Source: Acidobacteriota bacterium | Lineage (GTDB): Bacteria; Actinomycetota; Acidimicrobiia; Spongiisociales; ZC4RG35 | Direction of reading: 5' to 3' | NCBI GenBank assembly: GCA_022573225.1 | Contig: JACZUI010000027.1 | Coordinates: 1 to 36,256 of the forward strand | Length of the DNA: 36,256 nucleotides | In this document: piece by piece, positions 1 to 8,058 of the stretch | Layout of the letters: every line of letters starts with the position of its first letter | Numbering within the stretch: the stretch's first letter is position 1 | The notes under the pieces: model-generated | Seen by the model: only the letters and a program-made list of their open reading frames with translations | Database searches by the model: none | Told to the model about the DNA's origin: nothing | Program-made: the position numbers and the translations under genes

Positions 1-700
1 TCGTGATCAGCGTGGCCCCGGCATCGACGAAACTGTCGCCGGACTCGGGCTTGGTTGGGTTGCCGCCACAAGAGCGCTCGATCTCATCTGGATCCCGTCC
101 GATTTCGGCACACCATTTGTCGAGCACACCGTTCTTGTGTCGGATCACGTCGGGCTGGCCAAACCCGTGCCAGATGTCGGCGTGCTCTGCGGTGTAGCGG
201 AGGGTCTTTCGCTCCCCCCCACCGCCAATGAGAATCGGGATCGTCCGGGTTGGCGGGGGGTTCAGCTTCTTCCATCGCTTCTCGATGCGGGGAAGTGCCT
301 CCTTCAGGGAGGCGAGACGGCCGCCCGCAGTGCCGAACTCGTATCCGTACTCGTCGTAGTCGCGCTCAAACCATCCTGAACCCAAACCCAATATCAGCCG
401 GCCGTCGGAGGCGTGGTCGACGGTGCGGGCCATGTCGGCCAGAAGGTCGGGGTTGCGGTAGGTCACCGGAGTGACCAATGGACCGAACTCGACCTTCTCG
501 GTGACCTCTGCCCAAGAACCGAGCATGGTCCAGCATTCAAAGTGCTTCCCCTCGGGATCGCCCATGAGCGGGAAGAAGTGATCCCAGTTGAAGATGATAT
601 CCACGCCCATCTCCTCTGCTCGGACGGCTGCTGCCCTCAGCTCAGAGAACTCAGCGTGTTGTGGCTGGAGGCTCACGGCGATGCGGATGGCGTGGGTCAA
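1..700 (-). CDS. LLM-class F420-dependent oxidoreductase (3' end outside window)
   Basis: Luciferase-like monooxygenase fold (TIM barrel) protein, probably a flavin/F420-dependent oxidoreductase of unknown substrate. The 233 visible residues show typical blocks: IAVSLQPQHAEF at the N-terminus, GVDIIFNWDHF, FGPLVTPVTYRNPDLLADMA, GRLILGLGSGWFERDYDEYG and IPILIGGGGERKTLR. The reading frame is still open at position 1, so the C-terminus lies beyond the window. I start at TTG (700-698), which is preceded by GGAG at 6 nt; no better ATG lies upstream before the ligase gene stop at 735. The 34-nt gap suggests co-transcription with that ligase. The family assignment is solid; cofactor choice (F420 or FMN) is inference from actinobacterial relatives. 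Confidence 0.85.
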   Translation of the reverse strand, partial: MTHAIRIAVSLQPQHAEFSELRAAAVRAEEMGVDIIFNWDHFFPLMGDPEGKHFECWTMLGSWAEVTEKVEFGPLVTPVTYRNPDLLADMARTVDHASDGRLILGLGSGWFERDYDEYGYEFGTAGGRLASLKEALPRIEKRWKKLNPPPTRTIPILIGGGGERKTLRYTAEHADIWHGFGQPDVIRHKNGVLDKWCAEIGRDPDEIERSCGGNPTKPESGDSFVDAGATLIT

Positions 701-734
701 GATCTTCTCCAAGTCGGTTGGTTGGGTGGACGGC

Positions 735-1868
735 TCAAAGACCGTACATCGTGTCGTCGATCAAGTGGTCGACGACAGCTTCAAGGGCCTCCCGTTCACC
801 GGCCCCTTCGTCCCGAGCGTTCTCATACACGGCAATCTGGCGAGTGGCGCTCGTTCCTTCAGCCACAATGGTTCGGGCATGACGCAGCTCGTCTCGCGTT
901 CCCAGCTCAACTGCGTCGATGGCCAGGATCTCGATGAACTCCTCCACCAGATCGGCGAAGGGCACCAGCGTCCCTTTGCCGAAGTCGACCAACGACCCTT
1001 CGGTTCCGTATCGTTGTGCCCGCCAGATGTTCTCCGAGATCAGGAGTGGCGTGTAGGTCCTCCAACGCTGGTTCTGGCGGCGAAGCCGGTAGAGCATGGC
1101 CAGGAGGGACTGGTAGAGGGCAGCGACCGTGAGCGCATCCTCGAGCCTGGTGCACACATCGGCGACCCTCATCTCCAGGGTTGGGTACCGGCTGGACGGG
1201 CGGATGTCCCACCAGAGCTTGCTGGCGTCTTCGATGAGGCCCGCTTCGACCAAAATGTCCACCGTTCGCTCGTATTCACCCCATGAGTCGAACTCCTGGG
1301 GGATTCCGGTCCGGGGCAGGTTCCGGAATATCACCAGCCGGTAGGCGAGGAGCCCGGTCAGTTTGCCGTCCCAGAACGGCGATGACGTGCTGAGAGCGAG
1401 AAGGTGCGGAAGCATGTATCTCACCTGGTTCATCAGGTCGATCCGAAGATGAGGATCTTCGATGCCAACGTGCACATGCATTCCGCAGATGACCAGCTGG
1501 CGGGCGACCTGTTGGTAGTCAGCCGCAAGGCTCCGGTAGCGCGGGGCTTCCGTTGTCTCCTGCATCGCCCAGTTGGCGAAGGGATGTGTGGACGAGGCGA
1601 TGATGGCTGCCCCATACTCTTTCACGACACTCGAGATGTCGCGTCGCAGGCGGGTCAGATCTTCCCTCGCCTCGGCCACGTTTGCGCAAACTTTGGTTCC
1701 TACCTCGATCTGGGCTTTGAGGAATTCAGTGGTGACCTGTGAGCCGAGCACGTCGTGAAGCGATGTCCACATGGCTTGTGGCGGGCTCTTGACCAGATCC
1801 CTCGTCTCCCTGTCGACGACGAGGTACTCCTCTTCGATTCCGATGGTGAAGGCTGGCCTCTCGATCAC
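735..1868 (-). CDS. Glutamate-cysteine ligase-like carboxylate-amine ligase (GCS2/YbdK family)
   Basis: ATP-dependent carboxylate-amine ligase of the GCS2 family, which joins an amino acid amine to a carboxylate, classically the gamma-carboxyl of glutamate. Seen here: FTIGIEEEYLVVD at the N-terminus, EFLKAQIEVGT, GMHVHVGIEDPH and TLEMRVADVC, the usual metal/ATP-binding Glu and His blocks. From the GTG at 1868-1866 the protein has 377 aa, the normal YbdK length. The frame is open much further upstream (to 2138), but that part is antisense to nothing conserved and lies inside tag, so I reject it. It starts 11 nt after the tag stop. The true substrate is unknown; many YbdK homologues have only weak gamma-glutamylcysteine activity. 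Confidence 0.85.
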   Translation of the reverse strand: MIERPAFTIGIEEEYLVVDRETRDLVKSPPQAMWTSLHDVLGSQVTTEFLKAQIEVGTKVCANVAEAREDLTRLRRDISSVVKEYGAAIIASSTHPFANWAMQETTEAPRYRSLAADYQQVARQLVICGMHVHVGIEDPHLRIDLMNQVRYMLPHLLALSTSSPFWDGKLTGLLAYRLVIFRNLPRTGIPQEFDSWGEYERTVDILVEAGLIEDASKLWWDIRPSSRYPTLEMRVADVCTRLEDALTVAALYQSLLAMLYRLRRQNQRWRTYTPLLISENIWRAQRYGTEGSLVDFGKGTLVPFADLVEEFIEILAIDAVELGTRDELRHARTIVAEGTSATRQIAVYENARDEGAGEREALEAVVDHLIDDTMYGL

Positions 1869-1878
1869 GACGTCAACG

Positions 1879-2508
1879 CTAGAGAATCTGCTGCAACACG
1901 TGTCGGCGTTCTTCTGCGCAGTCCTCCCGGACGTGACAGCCGTCGAGATGATCATTGACCAGGCCCATCGCCTGCATGAAGGCGTAGACCGTTGTGGGCC
2001 CGACGAAACTCCAACCACGACTCTTGAGATCCTTCGACAGAGCCGTCGAAGTCTCGGTGGTGGCCGGGATCTCTGTGGGCGGAGTCGATTTCGCGGGTGC
2101 CCACCCCCAGAAGTAGTTGCTAAGAGAGTCGTGCTCATCGGCCAAATCCTGGGCCCGTTGGGCGTTATTGATGGTCGACCGAATCTTGCCCTGATGACGC
2201 ACGATGCCGGCGTCCGTCAGGAGATCTTCGACCTCATCCTCCCCGAACTGGGCCACCTTCAGCATGTCAAAACCTGCGAACGCCTGTCTGAAATTGGCTC
2301 GCTTCCGCAGGATGGTCAACCACGACAACCCGGCCTGGAAGCCCTCGAGACAGATCTTCTCGAATAGTCGGGTGTCATCGAGAGTGGGTCGACCCCACTC
2401 CAAATCGTGGTACTCACGATAGATCTCGGGTTCGACTCCCCACCAGCACCGATCCTGGCCATCTTCTCCGGTTTCGACTTTGAACATTTCCTCAGGGTAC
2501 GGTCGCAT
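1879..2508 (-). CDS. tag: DNA-3-methyladenine glycosylase I
   Basis: Base-excision repair glycosylase that removes 3-methyladenine from alkylated DNA. The Tag family signature is complete: DRCWWG near the N-terminus (zinc Cys), YHDLEWG (zinc His), FEKICLEGFQAGLSWLTILRKR, FVGPTTVYAFMQAMG and a C-terminal HLDGC giving the H-x3-C zinc pair. The ATG at 2508 gives 209 aa, close to the usual 185-200. A second ATG at 2487 is possible. The frame stays open up to 2595 but that N-terminal part is Arg/Gly-rich and unlike the family. It is divergent from the molybdopterin oxidoreductase gene; the 170-nt gap should hold both promoters. Confidence 0.93.
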   Translation of the reverse strand: MRPYPEEMFKVETGEDGQDRCWWGVEPEIYREYHDLEWGRPTLDDTRLFEKICLEGFQAGLSWLTILRKRANFRQAFAGFDMLKVAQFGEDEVEDLLTDAGIVRHQGKIRSTINNAQRAQDLADEHDSLSNYFWGWAPAKSTPPTEIPATTETSTALSKDLKSRGWSFVGPTTVYAFMQAMGLVNDHLDGCHVREDCAEERRHVLQQIL

Positions 2509-2679
2509 CAATTCTTCGGTTTGCGCGCTGTTCCCTTTGCCGCTCTGCATGCGGCTCCGACCGCGACCCCGATCGCCAGTCCGGCCCCAATTCACTTGGC
2601 CATCGTCTTCGCGGTCTGGCCCCGGCCCCGTCGCAGAGCTTTAACCGAGATTAGCGAGACCGGTCCTACTCTCATCGGT

Positions 2680-4215
2680 GTGAGTACTCGTGTGCGTGAC
2701 GGCCTTTCCGGCGGGGCGGCGGCAGCCCTGGGCCTCGGTGTTTCCGAGCTGGCTGCCGGCCTGTTCACCGGCTTTCCATCGCTTATCGAAGGGCTGGGGA
2801 ACTGGGTCATCGACGCCTCTCCGAAACCCGTGAAGGATTGGGCCATCGCGGTGTTTGGCACCAGCGACAAGTTGGTCCTTCTGATCGGGATTGCTGTGGT
2901 CACCATCACGATCGGAGCCGTAGTCGGCGTCTTTGCCAGGGCCAGGTTCGGGATCGCAGTCACCGTGTTCATCGGCTTTGGTGTGGTTGCCGCTCTGGCT
3001 GCGTCCCGCGATCCCCAATTCTCGCTGGGGATAGCGATCATCCCGGCCGGTCTGGCTGCCTTGACGAGCCTCGCCACCCTGCAATGGCTCTATCGACTGC
3101 CCCCTTCTCCTGCGAGGGACGTAGAGGAACCGGCCGACGTGTCCCGTCGATCGCTGATCTTGGGCCTCACCGCTGTTTTCGGCGTGGCTGCGCTGTCGGC
3201 TGGCCTGGGTCGGTCGATCCTGGAACGAGCCAAACGGACTGCGGCAGGGCGAGCCGAGGTCGCCTTGCCCGCTGCGGCCGAAGCCCTGCCTCCGGTGCCG
3301 CCGGCCGCCGAACTCGGTATCGATGGGCTGGCGACGGTGGTGACTCCGAATCCCGAGTTCTACCGCATCGATACTGCGTTTTCAGTCCCGAGGGTCTCCC
3401 TTCCCGACTGGACTCTCAAGATCAAAGGCAGGGTCGACCGACCATACGAGATCTCCTATTTCGACCTGCTGGACATGCGGATGGTCGAACGCCACATCAC
3501 CCTGTCATGCGTCTCCAATGAGGTCGGGGGGGACCTCGTCGGGAATGCCAAGTGGCTCGGTGTCCCTCTTACGGAGATCCTGGATCGTGCCGGTGTCCGC
3601 CCGGACGCAGAGCAGGTTGTGGGTCGTGCCGTCGACAACTTCACCGTCGGATTCCCCGTCGAAGCCATTTACGACGGTCGCGAGGCCCTTCTCGCCGTTG
3701 GCATGAACGGCGAACCACTCCCCTTCGAGCACGGATTCCCGGCCCGGCTCGTAGTGTCCGGCCTCTACGGGTATGTGTCGGCGACCAAGTGGCTTGCCGA
3801 GATCGAGCTGACCGGCTGGGATGAGTTCGACGCCTATTGGATCCCACGAGGGTGGTCCAAGGAAGCGCCGGTCAAGACCCAGAGCCGTATCGACGCACCA
3901 ACCTTGTCTCGCCTCCCCTACGAGGGCGAGCGGGTGGTGGCGGGTGTGGCCTGGGCCCCGGACCGAGGCATATCAAAGGTCGAGGTCCAGCTCGGCGATG
4001 GCGCGCCGTGGGTAGAGGCCGAGCTGTCTGAGTCACTGACCGATGATTCGTGGCGACAGTGGAAGATCAATTGGGAGGCTCCTCCTGGTCGTCACAACCT
4101 TCGGGTCAGGGCTACCGACGGCGACGGCAACACTCAGACCGAGGAGGAGCATCGTGCAGCGCCCAACGGGGCCACTGGCTGGCATACCCGCGTCGTGCTG
4201 ATCGACGAGGCGTGA
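2680..4215 (+). CDS. Membrane-anchored molybdopterin-dependent oxidoreductase (sulfite oxidase/YedY-like)
   Basis: About 511 aa. The N-terminal 180 residues form several membrane segments (around DKLVLLIGIAVVTITIGAVV, FGIAVTVFIGFGVVAALAAS, LGIAIIPAGLAALTSLATL), followed by an RRSLILGLTAVFG segment. The oxidoreductase molybdopterin-binding domain follows, with ITLSCVSNEVGGDLVGNAKW, whose Cys is the expected Mo ligand, and FEHGFPARLVVSGLYGYVSATKW. The C-terminus is the Ig-like Mo-co dimerisation domain (VVAGVAWAPDRGISKVEVQ to the final WHTRVVLID). The catalytic domain should face the outside. I choose GTG at 2680 because upstream sequence overlaps tag and is low-complexity Pro/Ala. The electron partner and substrate cannot be told; some relatives are fused the same way to membrane domains in actinobacteria. 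Confidence 0.85.
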   Translation: MSTRVRDGLSGGAAAALGLGVSELAAGLFTGFPSLIEGLGNWVIDASPKPVKDWAIAVFGTSDKLVLLIGIAVVTITIGAVVGVFARARFGIAVTVFIGFGVVAALAASRDPQFSLGIAIIPAGLAALTSLATLQWLYRLPPSPARDVEEPADVSRRSLILGLTAVFGVAALSAGLGRSILERAKRTAAGRAEVALPAAAEALPPVPPAAELGIDGLATVVTPNPEFYRIDTAFSVPRVSLPDWTLKIKGRVDRPYEISYFDLLDMRMVERHITLSCVSNEVGGDLVGNAKWLGVPLTEILDRAGVRPDAEQVVGRAVDNFTVGFPVEAIYDGREALLAVGMNGEPLPFEHGFPARLVVSGLYGYVSATKWLAEIELTGWDEFDAYWIPRGWSKEAPVKTQSRIDAPTLSRLPYEGERVVAGVAWAPDRGISKVEVQLGDGAPWVEAELSESLTDDSWRQWKINWEAPPGRHNLRVRATDGDGNTQTEEEHRAAPNGATGWHTRVVLIDEA

Positions 4216-4236
4216 TGAACGTCCCCGTTGTCACAT

Positions 4237-5196
4237 CTAGTCGACGTCGATTGCGCTGATCGCCCAGGCGAGATTGCTGGCCTGGTCTTCGACCGACAGA
4301 CGCAAGACCCACCCTGTGTCGGGGCTGCCGTCGTCAAACCAATGCCATTTCAATCGTTGGGCTGCCTCGCCGACTGCGGCCGGATCGGCCGGCCAGTCGA
4401 GATCGGCCAGGTTGGTGATGACCCACCAAGCGAGATACCGCCCGGACGCGGACCCGCGGCGCCGTCCGTGGGCCCCACCCGACGCACCGGCCCAGGCCAT
4501 CCATTGCAATATGCCTCCGGTATCCAAGCGAGCCACCCGAGCCTGAGTCAGACCCAGGGCTCTTATGGCTTGAAGATGGCTGCCCTGGACGGTGACGGTC
4601 TGGCAGCGTCCGTTGGACTCCCCGGTCCAGGGCTGCACCAGGTCGCCAAGGGCATCTTCAGAGGCCGGGTCGGCCATTGCCTCGAAGTCGGTGGGCAGGT
4701 TCGTCTCGACCATCTCGGGAGTGCCGGGAGATGGGGTTTGCACCCGATCCGCCTTGTATTTGGCGAGCGGATATAGGGGCTCCCAATCCATGATCGAGGA
4801 CGGCAGATCAGCGATGTCCTCGTCCACTTCGTCACCACGAATCACCCTCTCGGCAGCAACGGTTCTTCGAACAGGCCCTGCTTCGAGGTGTGGCTCGAGA
4901 TCTCGCCAGTTCTTGGTGCTCGCCACAACCTCGGCAAGGGGGCCAAGCGTGAATCGTGATTGGCCTTCAGAGACGATTGGCCCGGCGACTCTCGCCGGGG
5001 CCTCGAGAGCGAGGCGGTAACGGATGTGCTCTTCGACTCCCCAGAGTTGCTTTCCACGACTCAACGCCTCGCGACAGCGGGTCTTCAGTTCCAGCAACAG
5101 CTCCCATTCCAGAGCGGCGCAATATCCGTCAATGACCCGGAGTAGGTCATCGGTGTCACTGGCTTCGATCGCGTCGATGGCTCGCCGGCTGATCAA
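4237..5196 (-). CDS. Conserved hypothetical protein, 319 aa
   Basis: I do not recognise the family with certainty. It is soluble, acidic and Trp-rich, with an alpha-helical N-terminus (MISRRAIDAIEASDTDDLLR) and a C-terminal region rich in aromatic residues (LQWMAWAGASGG, YLAWWVITNLADLDWP, WHWFDDGSPDTGWVLRLSVED). The last block looks like a beta-rich ligand-binding or immunity-type fold, which is only an impression. The start codon is TTG at 5196; it overlaps the stop of a broken rhodanese gene as TTGA, which supports this start and says the two genes were once translationally coupled. It is convergent with the molybdopterin oxidoreductase gene, 21 nt apart. Confidence 0.7.
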   Translation of the reverse strand: MISRRAIDAIEASDTDDLLRVIDGYCAALEWELLLELKTRCREALSRGKQLWGVEEHIRYRLALEAPARVAGPIVSEGQSRFTLGPLAEVVASTKNWRDLEPHLEAGPVRRTVAAERVIRGDEVDEDIADLPSSIMDWEPLYPLAKYKADRVQTPSPGTPEMVETNLPTDFEAMADPASEDALGDLVQPWTGESNGRCQTVTVQGSHLQAIRALGLTQARVARLDTGGILQWMAWAGASGGAHGRRRGSASGRYLAWWVITNLADLDWPADPAAVGEAAQRLKWHWFDDGSPDTGWVLRLSVEDQASNLAWAISAIDVD

Positions 5197-5330
5197 GGGC
5201 GCGGCCCGGGGTTGACCAGAAGGTTCCGTGACGACCAGTCGGAGAACGATCCGATGTAAACCTCTGGTATGCCCATGCCGGTGAGAGTCATGGCCAGGGC
5301 TGTGTGACAGGCGTCCCCAGCCGGTTGACC
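5193..5330 (-). pseudogene. C-terminal stump of a rhodanese-type sulfurtransferase gene
   Basis: The minus frame ending with TGA at 5195-5193 encodes DACHTALAMTLTGMG, then PEVYIGSFSDWSSR, then NLLVNPGPRP. This matches the end of tandem-domain thiosulfate/3-mercaptopyruvate sulfurtransferases (the ACHTALA helix followed by the Y-x-GSW-S-EW motif). The catalytic Cys loop that should lie just before it is missing, and upstream the frame meets the 3' end of the 111-aa gene within 15 nt. So only about 41 codons remain, without a start codon of their own. The stop overlaps the TTG start of the downstream gene. I read it as the remains of a deletion that removed most of the gene. Confidence 0.7.
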
Positions 5331-5331
5331 A

Positions 5332-5667
5332 TCACTCCTCCTCGTCAGCATCCTGCGCGGTGATCTCCTCGCCGAGCTGACTCAATGTCGTCCCCACGGC
5401 ATTGGCGAATGAGCTAGCTGCCTTCTTCAACTGCTCTCGTGTTGCGGGGTCCCGAAGAGCGCTCGAGATCGACTCCGCTACCTGATCCCAGGCCCCGACC
5501 AACGTGGCGAACGCGCCCTGGATCTCTTCCTCCGACGGTCCGCGGTCTCGGGCGACACTGGAGTAGGTGGTCTTGAGGTGCGTGCCGAGTTCGCCAAACC
5601 GGGCCGAGAAGTCATCCCAGGGATCGGCCTGGTCCTCCGTCGTAGGATCTGGTTCGTGCTGCTCCAT
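5332..5667 (-). CDS. Hypothetical protein, 111 aa, acidic and helical
   Basis: Small acidic protein beginning MEQHEPDPTTEDQADPWDDF and ending in an acidic tail (ITAQDADEEE). The middle is amphipathic helix: FGELGTHLKTTYSSVARDRG, LVGAWDQVAESISSALRDP and REQLKKAASSFANAVGTTL. Similar short helical proteins of unknown role are common in actinobacteria; I can give no function. The ATG at 5667 lies 12 nt inside the divergently transcribed exonuclease gene, so the two 5' ends overlap head to head. The frame is open for a further 333 codons upstream, but that is antisense to the exonuclease and is rejected. Confidence 0.7.
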   Translation of the reverse strand: MEQHEPDPTTEDQADPWDDFSARFGELGTHLKTTYSSVARDRGPSEEEIQGAFATLVGAWDQVAESISSALRDPATREQLKKAASSFANAVGTTLSQLGEEITAQDADEEE

Positions 5668-6528
5668 GTTCTCGATGGTACCTACGAGTTGTTTCGTGCC
5701 CACTACGGTCGAAAGGAGTCTGTCATCGGTGCCAATGGCGCCGATATCAGGGCGACCCTGGGAATCATCGTGTCGACGCTGGCCTTGTTGAGGGAGCCCA
5801 GGGTCACCCACCTTGCCGCCAGCTTTGACACCGTCATCGAGTCCTTCCGCAACGACATGTTTGCCGGCTACAAGACGGGGGTCGGCATCGAAGAGGAGGT
5901 ACTGGCTCAGTTCCCGCTCGCAGAAGAGGCCCTCGAGTCGATCGGTGTTGTGGTCTGGCGGAACATTGAGTTCGAAGCCGACGACGCCCTTGCCACTGCC
6001 GCCATCCGCTGGGTTGAGGATGTCGAACAGGTCGTCATTGTCACACCGGACAAGGATCTCACCCAGGCTGTGGTGGGCAATCGAATCGTGACTTATGCCC
6101 GTCGTGAGCAGAAGATGTACGACGAGGACGCCGTGGTTGAGAAATTCGGGGTCCACCCCGAGTCGATCCCTGACTACCTGGCCCTTGTTGGCGACACAGC
6201 CGACGGTGTCCCCGGGCTGCCAGGTTGGGGCGCCAAGTCGACCTCGGCCGTGCTCGCCCGATACCCCAGGCTGGAGATGATTCCGGCGTCGTCGGATGAC
6301 TGGGAGGTCACCGTTCGCAGTGCCACCAAGCTCGCCGCCACCCTTCAGGCCAATCTCGAGAAAGCGTTCCTCTACCGCGAGCTCACGACGTTGCGGCTCG
6401 ATGTGCCTATCGAGGAGAGCCTTGACGATCTGGAATGGAAAGGTGTTCCCAGCGAAGCCTTCTACGGGTTCTGCCGGCGTGCAGGGCTCGACGCCGACTC
6501 GATCAACGTGCCCTTGTGGGCAGACTGA
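5656..6528 (+). CDS. 5'-3' exonuclease (FEN/PolI N-terminal domain family)
   Basis: Stand-alone 5' nuclease related to the N-terminal domain of DNA polymerase I, expected to cut RNA primers and 5' flaps with two metal ions. Visible motifs in order: VLDGTYELFRAHYG (first acidic residue), ASFDTVIESFRNDMFAGYKT, FEADDALATAA (E-A-D-D metal cluster), VTPDKDLTQ and the helix-hairpin-helix stretch LVGDTADGVPGLPGWGAKS. From GTG at 5656 it has 290 aa, as expected for this group. No strong Shine-Dalgarno sequence precedes the GTG, and an upstream ATG (5578) would add an unrelated N-terminus overlapping the neighbour, so the start is not certain. It is convergent with the zinc-ribbon gene, 7 nt away. Confidence 0.88.
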   Translation: MLLHVLDGTYELFRAHYGRKESVIGANGADIRATLGIIVSTLALLREPRVTHLAASFDTVIESFRNDMFAGYKTGVGIEEEVLAQFPLAEEALESIGVVVWRNIEFEADDALATAAIRWVEDVEQVVIVTPDKDLTQAVVGNRIVTYARREQKMYDEDAVVEKFGVHPESIPDYLALVGDTADGVPGLPGWGAKSTSAVLARYPRLEMIPASSDDWEVTVRSATKLAATLQANLEKAFLYRELTTLRLDVPIEESLDDLEWKGVPSEAFYGFCRRAGLDADSINVPLWAD

Positions 6529-6535
6529 CGCGCCC

Positions 6536-6706
6536 TCAATCGTCTTCGGCCTCCTCCCAGACCACATCGAACCGGTCAATGCAGTCGGAGCAGCGATAGG
6601 CAAACGATGTTCCCGGCTCTGGGTTCTCGTCCACGGGGAGAAATGAGAGCAGATGCGCCGTGCCACCGCACTCGACGCAGATGATGGACTCGGGAGGGAG
6701 GCTCAT
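6536..6706 (-). CDS. Small zinc-ribbon protein, 56 aa
   Basis: Two CxxC knuckles, CVEC at residues 10-13 and CSDC at 39-42, spaced by 25 residues, mark a zinc ribbon. The rest is acidic (ends WEEAEDD). Function unknown; such small proteins are often RNA- or protein-binding. Its ATG overlaps the nhaA stop as ATGA, so it is translationally coupled and is the last gene of the fba-nhaA unit. Confidence 0.75.
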   Translation of the reverse strand: MSLPPESIICVECGGTAHLLSFLPVDENPEPGTSFAYRCSDCIDRFDVVWEEAEDD

Positions 6707-8058
6707 TCGGACTTGGGAGGGCGGATCGTCAAGAGAATGACCGTGCCAACGATTCCAGCCACAAGGGAACCTGAGAAGATCCCTACCTTCGCCAGGTCGA
6801 CGAGGTGGGGGTCGGAGAAGGCGAGGCCGGCAATGAAGAGCGACACTGTGAATCCGATCCCAGCTATGGCCGCAAGACCGAACACATGGGTCCAGGTCGT
6901 GCCTGCGGGCAGTCGACCCATCCCCAATCTCACGGCGGCAAAGGTGAATATCGTGATCCCCAATATCTTGCCCACGACCAGCCCTGCAGCTACGCCCAAG
7001 GCGACGGTGGAGGTCATGGCCTCGCTGAAGGACGTGCTTCTGAAGTCGATCCCGGCGTTCGCCAGGGCGAAAAGCGGGACGATCAGGAATGAGCTCCAAC
7101 GCACCAGCTTGTGCTCAAACCGATTGAGAGGCGAGACCGACTCGGTTGCGATGTCGCTGAGCAGCAGCGCCTCATGGTCGGCGTGCTCTTGAGCGCGAAC
7201 CCCATCGACCTCAACGGGATACTGGTCGAGAATCGTGCGAACCCTCTCATCAAACTCGCGTGGCTTGTAGAAGGGGCGTGCCGGTGTCAGGAAACCAAGC
7301 GCGACACCGGCCAGCGTGGCGTGAACGCCTGATTCGAGGGTGAAGAACCAGATCAAGAGGGCCACTGGGAGGTAGAAGGTCAAGGATCTGATACCCACCT
7401 TCAGGGCGATCCACACCGATGCCAAACCCCCAAGCGCCAAAGCGAAAAACCCGACGTTGAGCTCCTCGGTGTAGAAAATCGCTATGACGGCAATGGCTCC
7501 AATGTCATCTGTGATGGCCAATGCAAGTAGAAACAACTTGGCCCCAGTAGGCACGCGGGAACCGAGCATCGCGACGATGCCAACGGCGAAGGCGATGTCT
7601 GTTGCCATTGGAATTCCCCAACCCTGGACAGCCTCGCCACCGGTCTGCGCGTTGATCATGACGTAGATGGCGGCCGGGACGATCATGCCGCCCAGCGCCG
7701 CCATGACCGGCAGGGCGGCTGCCTTGGGGTCGCGCAGATCTCCAGTTACCAGTTCGCGTTTGATCTCCAGGCCGACCACGAAGAAGAAGATGGCCATGAG
7801 GCCGTCGTTAATGATCTCACGAAGACTCTCCTCGAAGTGGAAGTCGAAGAATTCGACTGTGAGATGCGTGTCGAAGATCCGGAAGTAGGTGTCGGAGAAG
7901 GCCGAGTTTGCCCAGAGGATGGCGGCGATGGCCGCAACCAGGAGGACGATCCCGGACGACGCCTCGACCCGGGTGAACTCGACGAAGGGGCGGACGAAGC
8001 GTTTCGGGACGAATCGGTCGGAGGTTGCCCAGGTACGGTGGCGTGGGTCGTAGGTCAC
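6703..8058 (-). CDS. nhaA: Na+/H+ antiporter NhaA
   Basis: Twelve-helix inner-membrane antiporter exchanging external protons for internal sodium, used for pH and salt tolerance. Family marks: FFFVVGLEIKRELVTGDL, GMIVPAAIYVMIN, GWGIPMATDIAFAVGI, then ALAITDDIGAIAVIAIFYT, whose paired Asp residues form the ion site. The second half holds ESGVHATLAGVALGFLTPA and GLAAIAGIGFTVSLFIAGLAF. At 451 aa it is longer than the E. coli protein (388), with an extra hydrophilic loop near residues 275-300 (the TILDQYPVEVDGVRAQEHAD region) and a longer N-terminus, both usual in actinobacterial NhaA. The GTG start overlaps the aldolase stop as GTGA. Confidence 0.95.
   Translation of the reverse strand: MTYDPRHRTWATSDRFVPKRFVRPFVEFTRVEASSGIVLLVAAIAAILWANSAFSDTYFRIFDTHLTVEFFDFHFEESLREIINDGLMAIFFFVVGLEIKRELVTGDLRDPKAAALPVMAALGGMIVPAAIYVMINAQTGGEAVQGWGIPMATDIAFAVGIVAMLGSRVPTGAKLFLLALAITDDIGAIAVIAIFYTEELNVGFFALALGGLASVWIALKVGIRSLTFYLPVALLIWFFTLESGVHATLAGVALGFLTPARPFYKPREFDERVRTILDQYPVEVDGVRAQEHADHEALLLSDIATESVSPLNRFEHKLVRWSSFLIVPLFALANAGIDFRSTSFSEAMTSTVALGVAAGLVVGKILGITIFTFAAVRLGMGRLPAGTTWTHVFGLAAIAGIGFTVSLFIAGLAFSDPHLVDLAKVGIFSGSLVAGIVGTVILLTIRPPKSE

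Noticed and set aside
5668-6666. N-terminal extension of the 111-aa gene to 444 aa
   Set aside because: The extension is antisense to the exonuclease, and the acidic helical protein has its own ATG.
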